In this document: one piece after another, positions 16,938 to 24,728 of the stretch | Position numbering within the stretch: the first letter of the stretch is position 1 | Layout of the letters: every line of letters begins with the position of its first letter | DNA from: an uncultured Alistipes sp. | GTDB taxonomy: Bacteria; Bacteroidota; Bacteroidia; Bacteroidales; Rikenellaceae | NCBI GenBank assembly: GCA_944323075.1 | Contig: CALURC010000005.1 | Span: forward strand, 124,001 to 188,000 | Direction: 5' to 3' | DNA length: 64,000 bases | Made by a program: the position numbers and the translations under genes | Notes under the pieces: generated by a model | Seen by the model: the letters and a program-made list of their open reading frames with translations, nothing else | Databases searched by the model: none | What the model was told of the DNA's origin: nothing

Positions 16938-18308
16938 ATGAGTACGAAGACCAAACGATTTATTCTTCCGGAGAGTGAAATTCCAACACAGTGGTATAAT
17001 ATCGTGGCTGATATGCCGAACAAGCCGCTGTTGCCGTTGAATCCCAAAACGCGTCAACCGCTTCAGGCATCGGATCTCTATCCGATTTTTGCTAAAGCGT
17101 TGGCTCAGCAGGAGATGAACCAGACGGACGCGTGGATTGATATTCCAGAGCCGGTTCGGGAACAATATAAGAATTATCGGTGTACTCCTCTTGTACGAGC
17201 TTATGAGTTGGAAAAAGCCTTGGGAACTCCGGCACACATCTATTTCAAGAATGAAAGTGTTAGTCCGATCGGATCACATAAGCTGAATTCGGCATTGGCC
17301 CAGGCCTACTTTTGCAAGCAGGAGGGAATTACGAATATAACTACCGAAACGGGAGCCGGACAGTGGGGAGCTGCACTCTCTTATGCAGCTAAAGCATTCG
17401 GATTGGAATTGGCTGTATATATGGTCAAAATCAGTTACGAGCAAAAACCTTATCGTCGTTCGATTATGCAGACGTTCGGAGCTCAAGTAACGGCTTCGCC
17501 ATCCATGTCGACCAAGGCCGGCCGGAAGATATTGACCGAACATCCCAACCATCAAGGATCGCTTGGAACGGCGATCTCAGAAGCCATAGAGTTGGCTATG
17601 AATACACCGAATTGTAAATACACGTTGGGCTCAGTGTTGAATCATGTGACTTTGCATCAGACGATTATCGGTTTGGAAGCTGAAAAACAAATGGCCCTGA
17701 CCGGTGAATATCCGGATATGGTGATCGGTTGTTTCGGCGGAGGATCGAATTTCGGAGGCATTTCGTTCCCGTTCATGCGGCACAATTTGAAATCGGGAAA
17801 GAAAACGCGTTTTATTGCAGCTGAACCCGATTCTTGTCCAAAACTGACGCGAGGAGTGTTCCGTTATGATTTCGGTGATGAGGCAGGTTATACTCCGTTG
17901 TTGCCTATGTTTACTTTGGGACATAATTTTGCTCCGGCGAATATTCATGCCGGAGGATTGCGTTATCACGGCGCGGGAACGATTGTCTCTCAGTTATTGA
18001 AAGACAAGATGATGGAGGCTGTTGATATTCCGCAGTTGGAGAGCTTCCAGGCTGGATGTTTGTTTGCTCAGACCGAAGGTATCATTCCTGCTCCTGAATC
18101 GTGTCATGCGATCGCAGCAACGATCCGCGAAGCAAACAAGTGCAAAGAGAGCGGTGAAGAGAAGGTTATCTTGTTCAACCTGTCAGGACACGGATTGATC
18201 GATATGGCGTCATACGATAAGTTTCTGGCTGGCGATTTGGTAAACTATTCGCTCAGTGATGAGGTAATTAACGAGAATATCAAAGAACTCGACGATATGC
18301 TCAAGTAG
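16938..18308 (+). CDS. trpB: TrpB2-type tryptophan synthase beta chain (PLP enzyme)
   Basis: 456 residues, longer than the usual 390-400-residue TrpB1 and carrying the TrpB2 N-terminal extension. The PLP lysine is in GSHKLNSALAQ (about 115); the phosphate-binding loop is GCFGGGSNFGG. Other family blocks are ETGAGQWG and GLRYHGAGT. The enzyme condenses indole with L-serine to give tryptophan; TrpB2 proteins often act without a TrpA partner and may salvage free indole. No trpA or other trp gene is adjacent, which supports a stand-alone salvage role. Expression is probably controlled through the structured leader and terminator immediately upstream. Confidence 0.92.
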   Translation: MSTKTKRFILPESEIPTQWYNIVADMPNKPLLPLNPKTRQPLQASDLYPIFAKALAQQEMNQTDAWIDIPEPVREQYKNYRCTPLVRAYELEKALGTPAHIYFKNESVSPIGSHKLNSALAQAYFCKQEGITNITTETGAGQWGAALSYAAKAFGLELAVYMVKISYEQKPYRRSIMQTFGAQVTASPSMSTKAGRKILTEHPNHQGSLGTAISEAIELAMNTPNCKYTLGSVLNHVTLHQTIIGLEAEKQMALTGEYPDMVIGCFGGGSNFGGISFPFMRHNLKSGKKTRFIAAEPDSCPKLTRGVFRYDFGDEAGYTPLLPMFTLGHNFAPANIHAGGLRYHGAGTIVSQLLKDKMMEAVDIPQLESFQAGCLFAQTEGIIPAPESCHAIAATIREANKCKESGEEKVILFNLSGHGLIDMASYDKFLAGDLVNYSLSDEVINENIKELDDMLK

Positions 18309-18333
18309 GAAGGGCCCGATCGAAAAGAGATTT

Positions 18334-18410
18334 TATATTTGCATAGCGCGAAGCGAAGGGTAGTGGATATGCCATGGTGTTCCACAAAAACTTCGCTTCG
18401 TGTGTTTTTT
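18334..18410 (+). terminator. Long hairpin with U-tract after trpB; possible small RNA
   Basis: CGAAGCGAAG (18349-18358) pairs perfectly with CTTCGCTTCG (18391-18400), extendable by three pairs, with an inner GTGGA/TCCAC stem (18363-18367 and 18381-18385) and six T at 18405-18410. It lies 38 nt after the trpB stop and can serve as its terminator. A TATATTTG (-7-like) box at 18334-18341 is placed just before the hairpin, so a separately transcribed RNA of about 60-65 nt is possible. From 18411 to 18551 I see nothing. Confidence 0.6.
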
Positions 18411-18551
18411 AGAATAGATGAATGGTCTTCGGAGTGTGTATGTTGATGATCCAGTCTTTTATTTGTTGATCTAATCAGACGAACGATTAAAGGTGTTCAT
18501 AAGTCGGGTATTGTGGCATGTGTGTAGATTGTGATTGTAAAATATAAAAAA

Positions 18552-18577
18552 GGGGCGAACCTTGAAAGTGTCGCCCC
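18552..18577. terminator. Bidirectional terminator between trpB and the mscS-like gene
   Basis: GGGGCGA (18552-18558) and TCGCCCC (18571-18577) form a stem with a 12-nt loop, flanked by A-run and T-run, so it can terminate transcription from either side. It lies 34 nt past the stop of the minus-strand mscS-like gene and ends that operon. Confidence 0.8.
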
Positions 18578-18610
18578 TTTTTGCTGTGGATACTGGTTCA
18601 ATCCAGCCAT

Positions 18611-19516
18611 TTACTGATGAATGTGTACGTCCATTTGCGGGTAAGGAATGTTCAGTCCGACAACGGCAAATTGTTTGTAAACTTTTTCATTCATATCGAA
18701 GAAAACATCCCAGAAATTTCCTGTGCTGGTCCATGCCCGCACGACAATGTTTACAGAACTGTCTCCGAGGCTCGACAGTGCGATAAAATAGGCCGGATCT
18801 TTCAGTACACGTTCGTCTTGATCGAGCATCGAGGCGATTGTCGCCTTGGCCAAATCATAGTCGTCTCCGTATCCGATACCGAAAGTCCACTCGACGCGTC
18901 GTATACTCTCTTTTGAGTAGTTGTTAATGATCCCGGTGGAGATACCGCCGTTGGGGATCATGATGGTTTTGTTGTCGGTTGTGTTAATTACGGTATTAAA
19001 GAGTTGAATCTCTTTGACAGTCCCGGTTTGACCCTGTGCTTCGATGAAATCACCTACCCGGAACGGTTTGAAAATAAGAATCATTACACCACCTGCAAAA
19101 TTTTGCAATGTGCCGCTCAGTGCCATACCGATGGCTAAACCTGCCGATGCAAAGATTGCAACGAACGATGTGGTGTCGATCCCCAAGACGCCGATAATGA
19201 CGATAATCAGGAATAGGGTGAGCGTAATGCTGACCAGATTCAGCAGGAAGCTTTTGAGCGAAGCCTCGACCGATCGCCGTTCCATCATACGGCGTAATAT
19301 TCTCTTTAGGTAACGGATGATCCAACGGCCGATGAAAAAGATAGCTACGGCAATCAGGACTCGTGCCGACAGGTTGAGCACCCATTTGATCACCATGCTG
19401 GTCAGTTCTTCCGTTGACATTTGTGAGAGATTTTGGATTTTTTGTACCAGAATCTCTTTGTGAAGCGTGTCTGCAACGGCTTGCGATGCAGCGACTAGGG
19501 TGTAAAGCGATAACAT
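18611..19516 (-). CDS. MscS-family mechanosensitive channel
   Basis: 301 residues. After an N-terminal segment, membrane spans lie at about 45-65, 85-110 and 115-135; the pore-lining TM3 has the small-residue pattern FASAGLAIGMALSGTLQNFAGG. The beta domain follows (RVGDFIEAQGQTGTVKEI; PNGGISTGIINNYS) and then the C-terminal cytoplasmic domain. Such channels release solutes on hypo-osmotic shock. It is the last gene of the operon with the steroid-type reductases, 31 nt after the second dehydrogenase and before the bidirectional terminator. Small-conductance MscS homologues are 280-300 residues, so this is full length. A role in solute or steroid movement is not supported by sequence alone. Confidence 0.9.
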   Translation of the reverse strand: MLSLYTLVAASQAVADTLHKEILVQKIQNLSQMSTEELTSMVIKWVLNLSARVLIAVAIFFIGRWIIRYLKRILRRMMERRSVEASLKSFLLNLVSITLTLFLIIVIIGVLGIDTTSFVAIFASAGLAIGMALSGTLQNFAGGVMILIFKPFRVGDFIEAQGQTGTVKEIQLFNTVINTTDNKTIMIPNGGISTGIINNYSKESIRRVEWTFGIGYGDDYDLAKATIASMLDQDERVLKDPAYFIALSSLGDSSVNIVVRAWTSTGNFWDVFFDMNEKVYKQFAVVGLNIPYPQMDVHIHQ

Positions 19517-19547
19517 GATTCGTGTATTTTTGAAAAAATTGTTTTTA

Positions 19548-20414
19548 TCATTGTTCAGGTGGCATCTGCAGACCTGTCAAGCGGAATAGTTCGTTTCGTA
19601 TTTCGGCTCTATAAGGATGGGTCAGTACGTGTTCTGAAATTTTTTTCGGTTTTTCACCCATCCAATAGAGGTTCGGTGTATTGGTTTCGTCCTTTGCGAT
19701 TGTTTCGTCTGTCGCGAGTTTCAAGGCCGTAGCGGCCCCCTTTTCCGGACTCTTGATCAGGGGGCGGAAAAGCAGGTCGGTAATCGGGTCGAACCATCGG
19801 TGCATGGTGATCATTCCCGTATCGACGACGCCTGGGTCAGCAGCGAATACCTCGATACCCCGATTGCGCAAAGTTCGTTCCAATTCGAGCGAGAAGAGCA
19901 AAAGGGCAAGTTTCGAATTCCCGTAACATTTGAATCGGGCGAAGTGCTCGCGGTCTACCTTCGTCCAGCCCGGACCGACTTGTCCGATGCGGTGTGTACA
20001 CGATAGCGTATTGATGATGCGACTGCCGGAGTGCATCAACGGAAGCAGAGAGAGGGTCAGTGCAGCAGTTCCGATGTAGTTGACAGCCGTGGTCATTTCG
20101 AAACCGTCTTGAGAGAGCCGAAACGAATCGTTCATCGATCCCGCGTTGTTGATCAATACGCTGATCGTTTCATCCCGTTGTTTCAGTAGCTCGGAGAATT
20201 GCCGTATGGAATCCAGCGAGGCGAGGTCGAGAGGTAGCAGTTCGAGCTCGGTGGCAGAACAGCGTTGCAGAATACGTTGCCGGATGGGTTCCGACTTTTT
20301 CAGGTCGCGGCAAGCCATGACCGTACGATATCCCCGGCGTAGCAGTTCGGTTGTGAGGACTTGTCCCATTCCGCCGCTCGCTCCCGTGACAATATATAGC
20401 GGTCTATTCTCCAT
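19548..20414 (-). CDS. Short-chain dehydrogenase/reductase, WWOX/retinol-dehydrogenase type
   Basis: 288 residues with the classical SDR features: NAD(P)-binding TGASGGMGQ (about 10-18), an Arg in MACRDLKK favouring NADP(H), NNAG (about 89-92), catalytic Ser in NTLSC and CYGNSK for the Tyr/Lys pair. The overall pattern, with PGVVDTGM after the active site, resembles retinol dehydrogenase / WWOX / protochlorophyllide-reductase-like SDRs that act on hydrophobic alcohols and ketones. It overlaps the preceding SDR gene by 11 nt and is followed by the MscS gene. In the setting of the 5-alpha-reductase-like gene, a hydroxysteroid dehydrogenase is the leading hypothesis; the carbon position and stereochemistry cannot be read from sequence. 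Confidence 0.82.
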   Translation of the reverse strand: MENRPLYIVTGASGGMGQVLTTELLRRGYRTVMACRDLKKSEPIRQRILQRCSATELELLPLDLASLDSIRQFSELLKQRDETISVLINNAGSMNDSFRLSQDGFEMTTAVNYIGTAALTLSLLPLMHSGSRIINTLSCTHRIGQVGPGWTKVDREHFARFKCYGNSKLALLLFSLELERTLRNRGIEVFAADPGVVDTGMITMHRWFDPITDLLFRPLIKSPEKGAATALKLATDETIAKDETNTPNLYWMGEKPKKISEHVLTHPYRAEIRNELFRLTGLQMPPEQ

Positions 20415-21216
20415 ATCGGTAAAATTTGGATTTGCGTTTAATCAGCCGTACAAGTGATGAAGGAAGCAGTTGCATGAGCGGAATGAAAAGGTGATTGAGT
20501 GCTCCGGGAATGATTCGTTTGCGGCGGGAAAACATCGCTTTGAGCGCTTTACGCGCGAGGGTTTCGGGACGCATCATGATCCCGAGCCGGATAGCTAACC
20601 GTTTGTACCGGTCACTCAGGTTATAGAGGTCCGTGGCGACGGCCCCCGGACAGACCACCGTAACCGAAACACCCGAATCGAAGAGCTCGTTGCGAAGGGC
20701 CACGGAAAACTGATGCAGATAGTTTTTGCTGGCAGCGTATATGGCGATACCCGGGAAAGGCATCCATGCCGACATCGATGACATGTTCAGGATGTACCCT
20801 TTGCCCCGTTTTTTCATTGCGCCGCCGAAGTAGTGGCACATCAGGGTTACGGTCCGTACATGCAGGTCGAGCATCAATTCGATCCGGCGGGTTTCTACCC
20901 TCACGACGTCATTGAAGAAAAAGACTCCGGCGTTGTTGATCAGGACCTCGATCGGGAGGCTGTTCTCTTCGCAATAGGTGAACAGTTCGCGGGCGGCATC
21001 GGGTAGGGACAGGTCCCGGTAAAGCGCAATGACTTTTGTGCCGTACTCCTTCTGCAGCTCCTCTCCGACCTCGGCGATACGCTCCGCTTCGTTGCTGACG
21101 ATGACCAGCGCATAGCCGCGTCCGGCCAACTGGCGGGCATACTGCAGACCTATTCCCGAACTGGCTCCGGTAACCAGAGCCCAGACTTGCGATGGGGGTG
21201 TGACGTTGTGGTTCAT
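20404..21216 (-). CDS. Short-chain dehydrogenase/reductase, 17-beta-HSD-12-like; candidate hydroxysteroid dehydrogenase
   Basis: 270 residues: TGASSGIGLQ (about 16-25) for cofactor, NNAG (about 93-96), catalytic Ser in MSSMSAW and Tyr-Lys in YAASKNY. The tail ALNHLFIPLMQLLPSS is hydrophobic and could associate with the membrane, as in the SDR12C hydroxysteroid dehydrogenase group. It starts inside the end of the OYE-family gene (4-nt overlap) and its own end overlaps the next SDR by 11 nt, so all three are translationally coupled. Known Bacteroidales bile-acid clusters pair a 3-beta-HSDH with 5-alpha and 5-beta reductases, and this gene is a good candidate for that role; the assignment is inference. 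Confidence 0.82.
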   Translation of the reverse strand: MNHNVTPPSQVWALVTGASSGIGLQYARQLAGRGYALVIVSNEAERIAEVGEELQKEYGTKVIALYRDLSLPDAARELFTYCEENSLPIEVLINNAGVFFFNDVVRVETRRIELMLDLHVRTVTLMCHYFGGAMKKRGKGYILNMSSMSAWMPFPGIAIYAASKNYLHQFSVALRNELFDSGVSVTVVCPGAVATDLYNLSDRYKRLAIRLGIMMRPETLARKALKAMFSRRKRIIPGALNHLFIPLMQLLPSSLVRLIKRKSKFYRYGE

Positions 21217-22436
21217 CTTCGTTTCAATTCACGGTTTATCTCTTTCTGAATGCAGGTCGGCAGGTCTTGCAAATGTTTGTGGCAAGCCATTTCGATCGAA
21301 TACATTCGGGCAATACAGTAGTTTACATGGTCGCAGCCGCAGCGCATTTCTCCTTCGTTTTTCATGCGGTTGACGAAGTCGGGCTCGTTGATCAGAGCAC
21401 GGGCCATTGCGACGCATTCGAATCCGCTGTCGAGAACCATGTCGATCTTTTCCCGTGAGACCAGCCCTCCTACGTAAACCAGCGGAAGTTTCAGTGCCTT
21501 GCGGAATTTCAGTGCATCTTCATAAAAATAGGCTTCGCGGAAGGGTTCGTCGTGGATCATCCAGCGTCCGGCCATACGCACACCCCACTTGAGCCACAGC
21601 TGTTTCATGTAGTAGGTCATCGAGCGGATTGGCATCCGTCCACGCATGACATACATCGGGGCCTTGCTGACGAAGCCTCCGCTGAGCACCAGAGCATGTA
21701 CGCCGCACTGCTCGATATTCCGCGCCACTTCAATGCAGTCGTCCGTTTCGAGACCTCCGCGGAACCCGTCGCTCATGTTGGTCTTTACCAGTACGGCCAT
21801 GTCGTTTCCGGCAGCGGTCATTGCTTCGTCCAGACACATTTTCATGAAACGCATCCGATTTTCTAGCGAACCTCCGTATTCATCCTTACGATGGTTTGTA
21901 TAGGGAGAAAGGAACTGGCTGATCAGATATCCGTGTCCGGCGTGTACCTCGACGGCATCGAAACCCGCTTCCCGAGCGAGGTTAACGGCCTGCCCGAAAG
22001 CTTTGGCTACATCGACGATTTCGTCGTGTCGCATACCGTGGACGAAAGTAGGAGAGTAGAGGTTAAACCCTGTCGAGGCTGATAGTGGTGTACACCCACA
22101 GATCGATCGGTGGGACATGTTGCCGCAGTGTCCGATTTGTATGCTGGCGGCGGCGCCTTCGGCATGGATGGCGTCGGTGATGCGTCTCAAACCCGGAATG
22201 ATCTCTTTCCGCAGCCAAAGTTGGTGGGGAAACGAGAGTCCGCTGCGGGTAACCGATGCGTAGGCGAGGGTAGTCATACCGATTCCTCCGGCTGCGACCT
22301 GACGGTGGTAATTATATAGCAGATCGGTCGGGGCGTTACCGGCTGCCATGCCTTCGAAAGCGGCGGCCCGTATGGTGCGGTTTCTCAGTGTCAGTGGACC
22401 GATCGTACAAGGGGTAAACAACAAGGATTCTTTCAT
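21213..22436 (-). CDS. Old Yellow Enzyme-family NADH:flavin oxidoreductase; candidate steroid 5-beta-reductase
   Basis: 407 residues forming a complete FMN TIM barrel: N-terminal LRNRTIRAAAFEG, the OYE block GYLISQFLSPYTNHR followed by DEYGGSLENR, and C-terminal YVGGLVSREK plus CVAMARALINEPD. The C-terminal FAD/NADH domain of 2-enoate reductases and BaiCD/BaiH is absent, so this is a barrel-only form. Near the C-terminus a cysteine cluster occurs (MRCGCDHVNYC, then MAC and PTC); its spacing differs from the usual CxxCxxxC iron-sulphur site, so a cluster is uncertain. OYE-family enzymes reduce the delta-4 double bond of 3-keto-steroids and bile acids. Sixty nt downstream of the 5-alpha-reductase-like gene. 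Confidence 0.82.
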   Translation of the reverse strand: MKESLLFTPCTIGPLTLRNRTIRAAAFEGMAAGNAPTDLLYNYHRQVAAGGIGMTTLAYASVTRSGLSFPHQLWLRKEIIPGLRRITDAIHAEGAAASIQIGHCGNMSHRSICGCTPLSASTGFNLYSPTFVHGMRHDEIVDVAKAFGQAVNLAREAGFDAVEVHAGHGYLISQFLSPYTNHRKDEYGGSLENRMRFMKMCLDEAMTAAGNDMAVLVKTNMSDGFRGGLETDDCIEVARNIEQCGVHALVLSGGFVSKAPMYVMRGRMPIRSMTYYMKQLWLKWGVRMAGRWMIHDEPFREAYFYEDALKFRKALKLPLVYVGGLVSREKIDMVLDSGFECVAMARALINEPDFVNRMKNEGEMRCGCDHVNYCIARMYSIEMACHKHLQDLPTCIQKEINRELKRR

Positions 22437-22496
22437 GGTAATATATCTTTCATTCTTGTGAATAATCTTTTCAGAACATCTCAGATGTGACAGTGT

Positions 22497-23267
22497 CTAA
22501 TATATAAAGGGGATGATTCTTTTGCGGGGCTTTTCTTTCAACTCTTCAGCAAACATTTCGTGGTAACGTTTGTAGATTGCATCCGAACGGGGAACGAGGT
22601 TGGCAAAAGTCCAGATCGCAAACACCGCACCTGCGGCCGACCATGTAAGTATGGCGAATCCGGTCCACTCGACGATTTCTCCGAAATAGTTCGCTGACGT
22701 GACGTAACGGAACATGCCCTTTTGAGGTAGGTAATGTTTTGTGTCTCCGGGTTTCCGCAGGTTTCTGATGACGTGGTCCGAATGGATATTGATGGCCATT
22801 CCGGTGAAAAAGACGAGGGTACCGATGATAAACTGCGGAGAGGTGAGCCATGCGTTCGTATAGTAGTTTTCCGGAGCGAAGTAAAAAATCCATCCGCCCT
22901 GCATGCAGGCGTTCAGGATGTTGAATACGACACCCATGATGATGATTCCGATTGGCATGGTGCTGTGTCCCTTGAGCAGGAGCGGGTAGATGAACGAGCG
23001 GTTCAGGTAGTGTAGCTGAAAGAGCCCGAAAAAGACAAGGCATGTAGCATCGCCGCGTCGAGTGGAGCATAGGCATAGTACGCACATTACGATGAAGACG
23101 GGAGCTTCCATTAGAACCCATCCCAACTTGTTATTGATTTGAGGGCCCCATTTTCCGTCGCGGAGCATGCCGTATCCGGCTCGCACAAAATAGAGGCAGA
23201 TAAAGACGATAACGGCACAAACCAGCATTGCCAAAAGAAAAATTCTGAATGTAGTGGGTTGGATCAT
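22497..23267 (-). CDS. Steroid 5-alpha-reductase-like membrane protein (SRD5A/DUF1295 family)
   Basis: 256 residues with about six membrane spans. Family features: HYLNRSFIYPL (about 95-105), GMAINIHSDHVIRNLRKPGD (about 156-175), the Y-x-P-x-G-MFRYVTSANYFGEIVEW block (about 178-200), and a C-terminal HEMF...IPFIY tail. This follows the 3-oxo-5-alpha-steroid 4-dehydrogenase domain (PF02544), in which conserved Glu, Tyr, Asn and His residues bind NADPH and the enone. The enzyme would reduce the delta-4 bond of a 3-keto-steroid from the alpha face. It is the first gene of the operon. Closest alternative: a DUF1295 protein with another lipid substrate. Confidence 0.85.
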   Translation of the reverse strand: MIQPTTFRIFLLAMLVCAVIVFICLYFVRAGYGMLRDGKWGPQINNKLGWVLMEAPVFIVMCVLCLCSTRRGDATCLVFFGLFQLHYLNRSFIYPLLLKGHSTMPIGIIIMGVVFNILNACMQGGWIFYFAPENYYTNAWLTSPQFIIGTLVFFTGMAINIHSDHVIRNLRKPGDTKHYLPQKGMFRYVTSANYFGEIVEWTGFAILTWSAAGAVFAIWTFANLVPRSDAIYKRYHEMFAEELKEKPRKRIIPFIY

Positions 23268-23519
23268 GATCGGTTGATATTATCTATTTGATTTATAGGA
23301 TAGGTGGCTATTCCCGATATGGGAAAAGTAGACACAAGGTACGTATTTTTTTGTGATATGTAAAAAATAAATGTTCTATTATGGGGTTTCTTAATTGGTT
23401 TTTGAACAATAAGGATATTCAGTGTGAAAGCTCGGTTATTTCGTTAAATGTTTTATTGGCTATAAACGGTGAACGCAGAAATCGAGATGCAAGTGGTTTG
23501 TGGAAAAATATCTGCTTTT
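23268..23519. other. Gene-free stretch upstream of the 5-alpha-reductase-like gene
   Basis: No gene, tRNA or repeat is visible. On the minus strand a degenerate TACTTTTC (23333-23340) might be the -7 element of the reductase operon, but one base differs from the consensus and no -33 box is present, so the promoter is not assigned. Confidence 0.4.
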
Positions 23520-23550
23520 TTTGCAGGGTTTGAAATTTTTATTACTTTTG
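23520..23550 (+). promoter_or_regulatory. Bacteroidota-type promoter upstream of exbB
   Basis: TTTG (23520-23523), 19 nt, TACTTTTG (23543-23550). Both boxes and the spacing fit the consensus. Transcription would start near 23557 and first meet the terminator at 23705-23746. Confidence 0.75.
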
Positions 23551-23556
23551 GGGGTT

Positions 23557-23746
23557 GTTTATTTTCTGAGGTGAAAATCCGTCCATTGAGACAGAAGTGT
23601 GAGTTCTTAATGAAACTATGTCAGGAAAAAGAAGGATATTTAGATTAAAATTTGAGGCAAGAAAGGATTTAAATTAGAGATAATTTACAGACATAGATAT
23701 AGATAAATCGAGGCGGATATGGTAATGTGAGTCCTCGATTTTTTTT
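23557..23746 (+). ncRNA. Candidate small RNA or attenuated leader upstream of exbB
   Basis: A promoter at 23520-23550 and an intrinsic terminator at 23705-23746 bracket about 190 nt with no credible reading frame. That is the layout of an independent small RNA, or of an attenuated exbB leader (a further TATATTTG box lies between the terminator and exbB, which favours the independent RNA). I could not match it to 6S or another named RNA. Confidence 0.5.
23705..23746 (+). terminator. Intrinsic terminator of the candidate small RNA
   Basis: AAATCGAGG (23705-23713) pairs perfectly with CCTCGATTT (23733-23741), followed by a T-run to 23746. Confidence 0.8.
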
Positions 23747-23797
23747 AAGACAAAGGATTTCATCGAAAAGTAACAACCGTGATAAGCGAAGAAAGTG

Positions 23798-23805
23798 TAT
23801 ATTTG
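23798..23805 (+). promoter_or_regulatory. Putative -7 box of the exbB operon
   Basis: TATATTTG matches the TAnnTTTG element 81 nt upstream of the exbB start and downstream of the terminator at 23705-23746. No -33 TTTG at the expected distance. Confidence 0.5.
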
Positions 23806-23886
23806 TACGGACAAAGAGACAACTTTTTACTAAAATTTTAACATAAAACTTTTTTAAACAAAACAAAAACTCAAAACTTTTTCACT

Positions 23887-24702
23887 ATGGAAGCCAAGTC
23901 AGTAAATTTCAAACAGGCAAAAGGCATCAAATCAGCGTTTCTGGTTATTGTATGCTGTTTTATTATAGCATTATGCTTGTTCATTTTCGTGTTCGGTGAT
24001 CCCGCGAACTTCATGAACAACGACCCCAACAACCACCCGCTGCCCGGAAACTTTAAAGGTACGATCTACAAAGGTGGTATTATCGTGCCGGTTCTTCAAA
24101 CATTGTTCCTTACGGTTATCGTATTGAGTATCGAACGTGCTTTCGCATTGATCCAAGCTAAAGGTAAAGGCAATGTCGTAAAATTCGTGAAAAACGTAAA
24201 AGCAGCTTTGGATGCGAATGATACGCAAAAAGCCCGTGAACTTTGTGTTAAACAAAAAGGTTGTGTTGCAAGTGTAATCTATTCTACTCTGACCAAATAC
24301 GAAGAGATGGAAAAAGATACGACTTTGGCAAAAGACCAAAAATTGATGAACATCCAAAAAGAGTTGGACGAAGCAACCGCTCTGGAAATGCCTTCGCTGC
24401 AACAAAACCTGGTGGTGATTGCAACCATGACTACGCTGGGTACTTTGGTCGGACTGTTGGGAACTGTGATCGGTATGATCCGTGCATTCGCCGCTTTGTC
24501 TAATGCTGGTGCTCCTGACTCAGTCGCTCTGTCAGCCGGTATTTCTGAGGCCCTTATCAATACCGCATTCGGTATCGCAACCGGTGCCCTCGCCGTTATT
24601 TCTTACAACTTCTTCTCGAGTAAAATCGACAAACTTACTTACAGCATCGACGAAGTAGGATTTACCATTGTTCAGACTTATGCTGCAACTCACAAAGCCT
24701 AA
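23887..24702 (+). CDS. exbB: ExbB/TolQ-type proton channel subunit
   Basis: 271 residues of the MotA/TolQ/ExbB family. Spans lie at about 16-36, 62-82, 178-200 and 215-238; the paired TM segments with TLGTLVGLLGTVIGMIRAF and SEALINTAFGIATG form the channel. With ExbD it uses the proton gradient to energise TonB. It is the first gene of the cluster and is followed after 26 nt by the first exbD. A 65-residue linker between TM1 and TM2, including the NNDPNNHPLPGNF segment, is a Bacteroidota-type feature. Confidence 0.93.
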   Translation: MEAKSVNFKQAKGIKSAFLVIVCCFIIALCLFIFVFGDPANFMNNDPNNHPLPGNFKGTIYKGGIIVPVLQTLFLTVIVLSIERAFALIQAKGKGNVVKFVKNVKAALDANDTQKARELCVKQKGCVASVIYSTLTKYEEMEKDTTLAKDQKLMNIQKELDEATALEMPSLQQNLVVIATMTTLGTLVGLLGTVIGMIRAFAALSNAGAPDSVALSAGISEALINTAFGIATGALAVISYNFFSSKIDKLTYSIDEVGFTIVQTYAATHKA

Positions 24703-24728
24703 CAATTAAAAAATAACAGTTTTTCGTT

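Noticed and set aside
19548-21216. One broken SDR gene split in two
   Set aside because: Both frames contain a complete set of SDR motifs (cofactor loop, NNAG, YxxxK), so they are two genes that overlap by 11 nt.
23557-23746. 6S RNA identity for the candidate small RNA
   Set aside because: Size and terminator are compatible, but I could not show the long closing stem and central bubble; naming it would be a guess.
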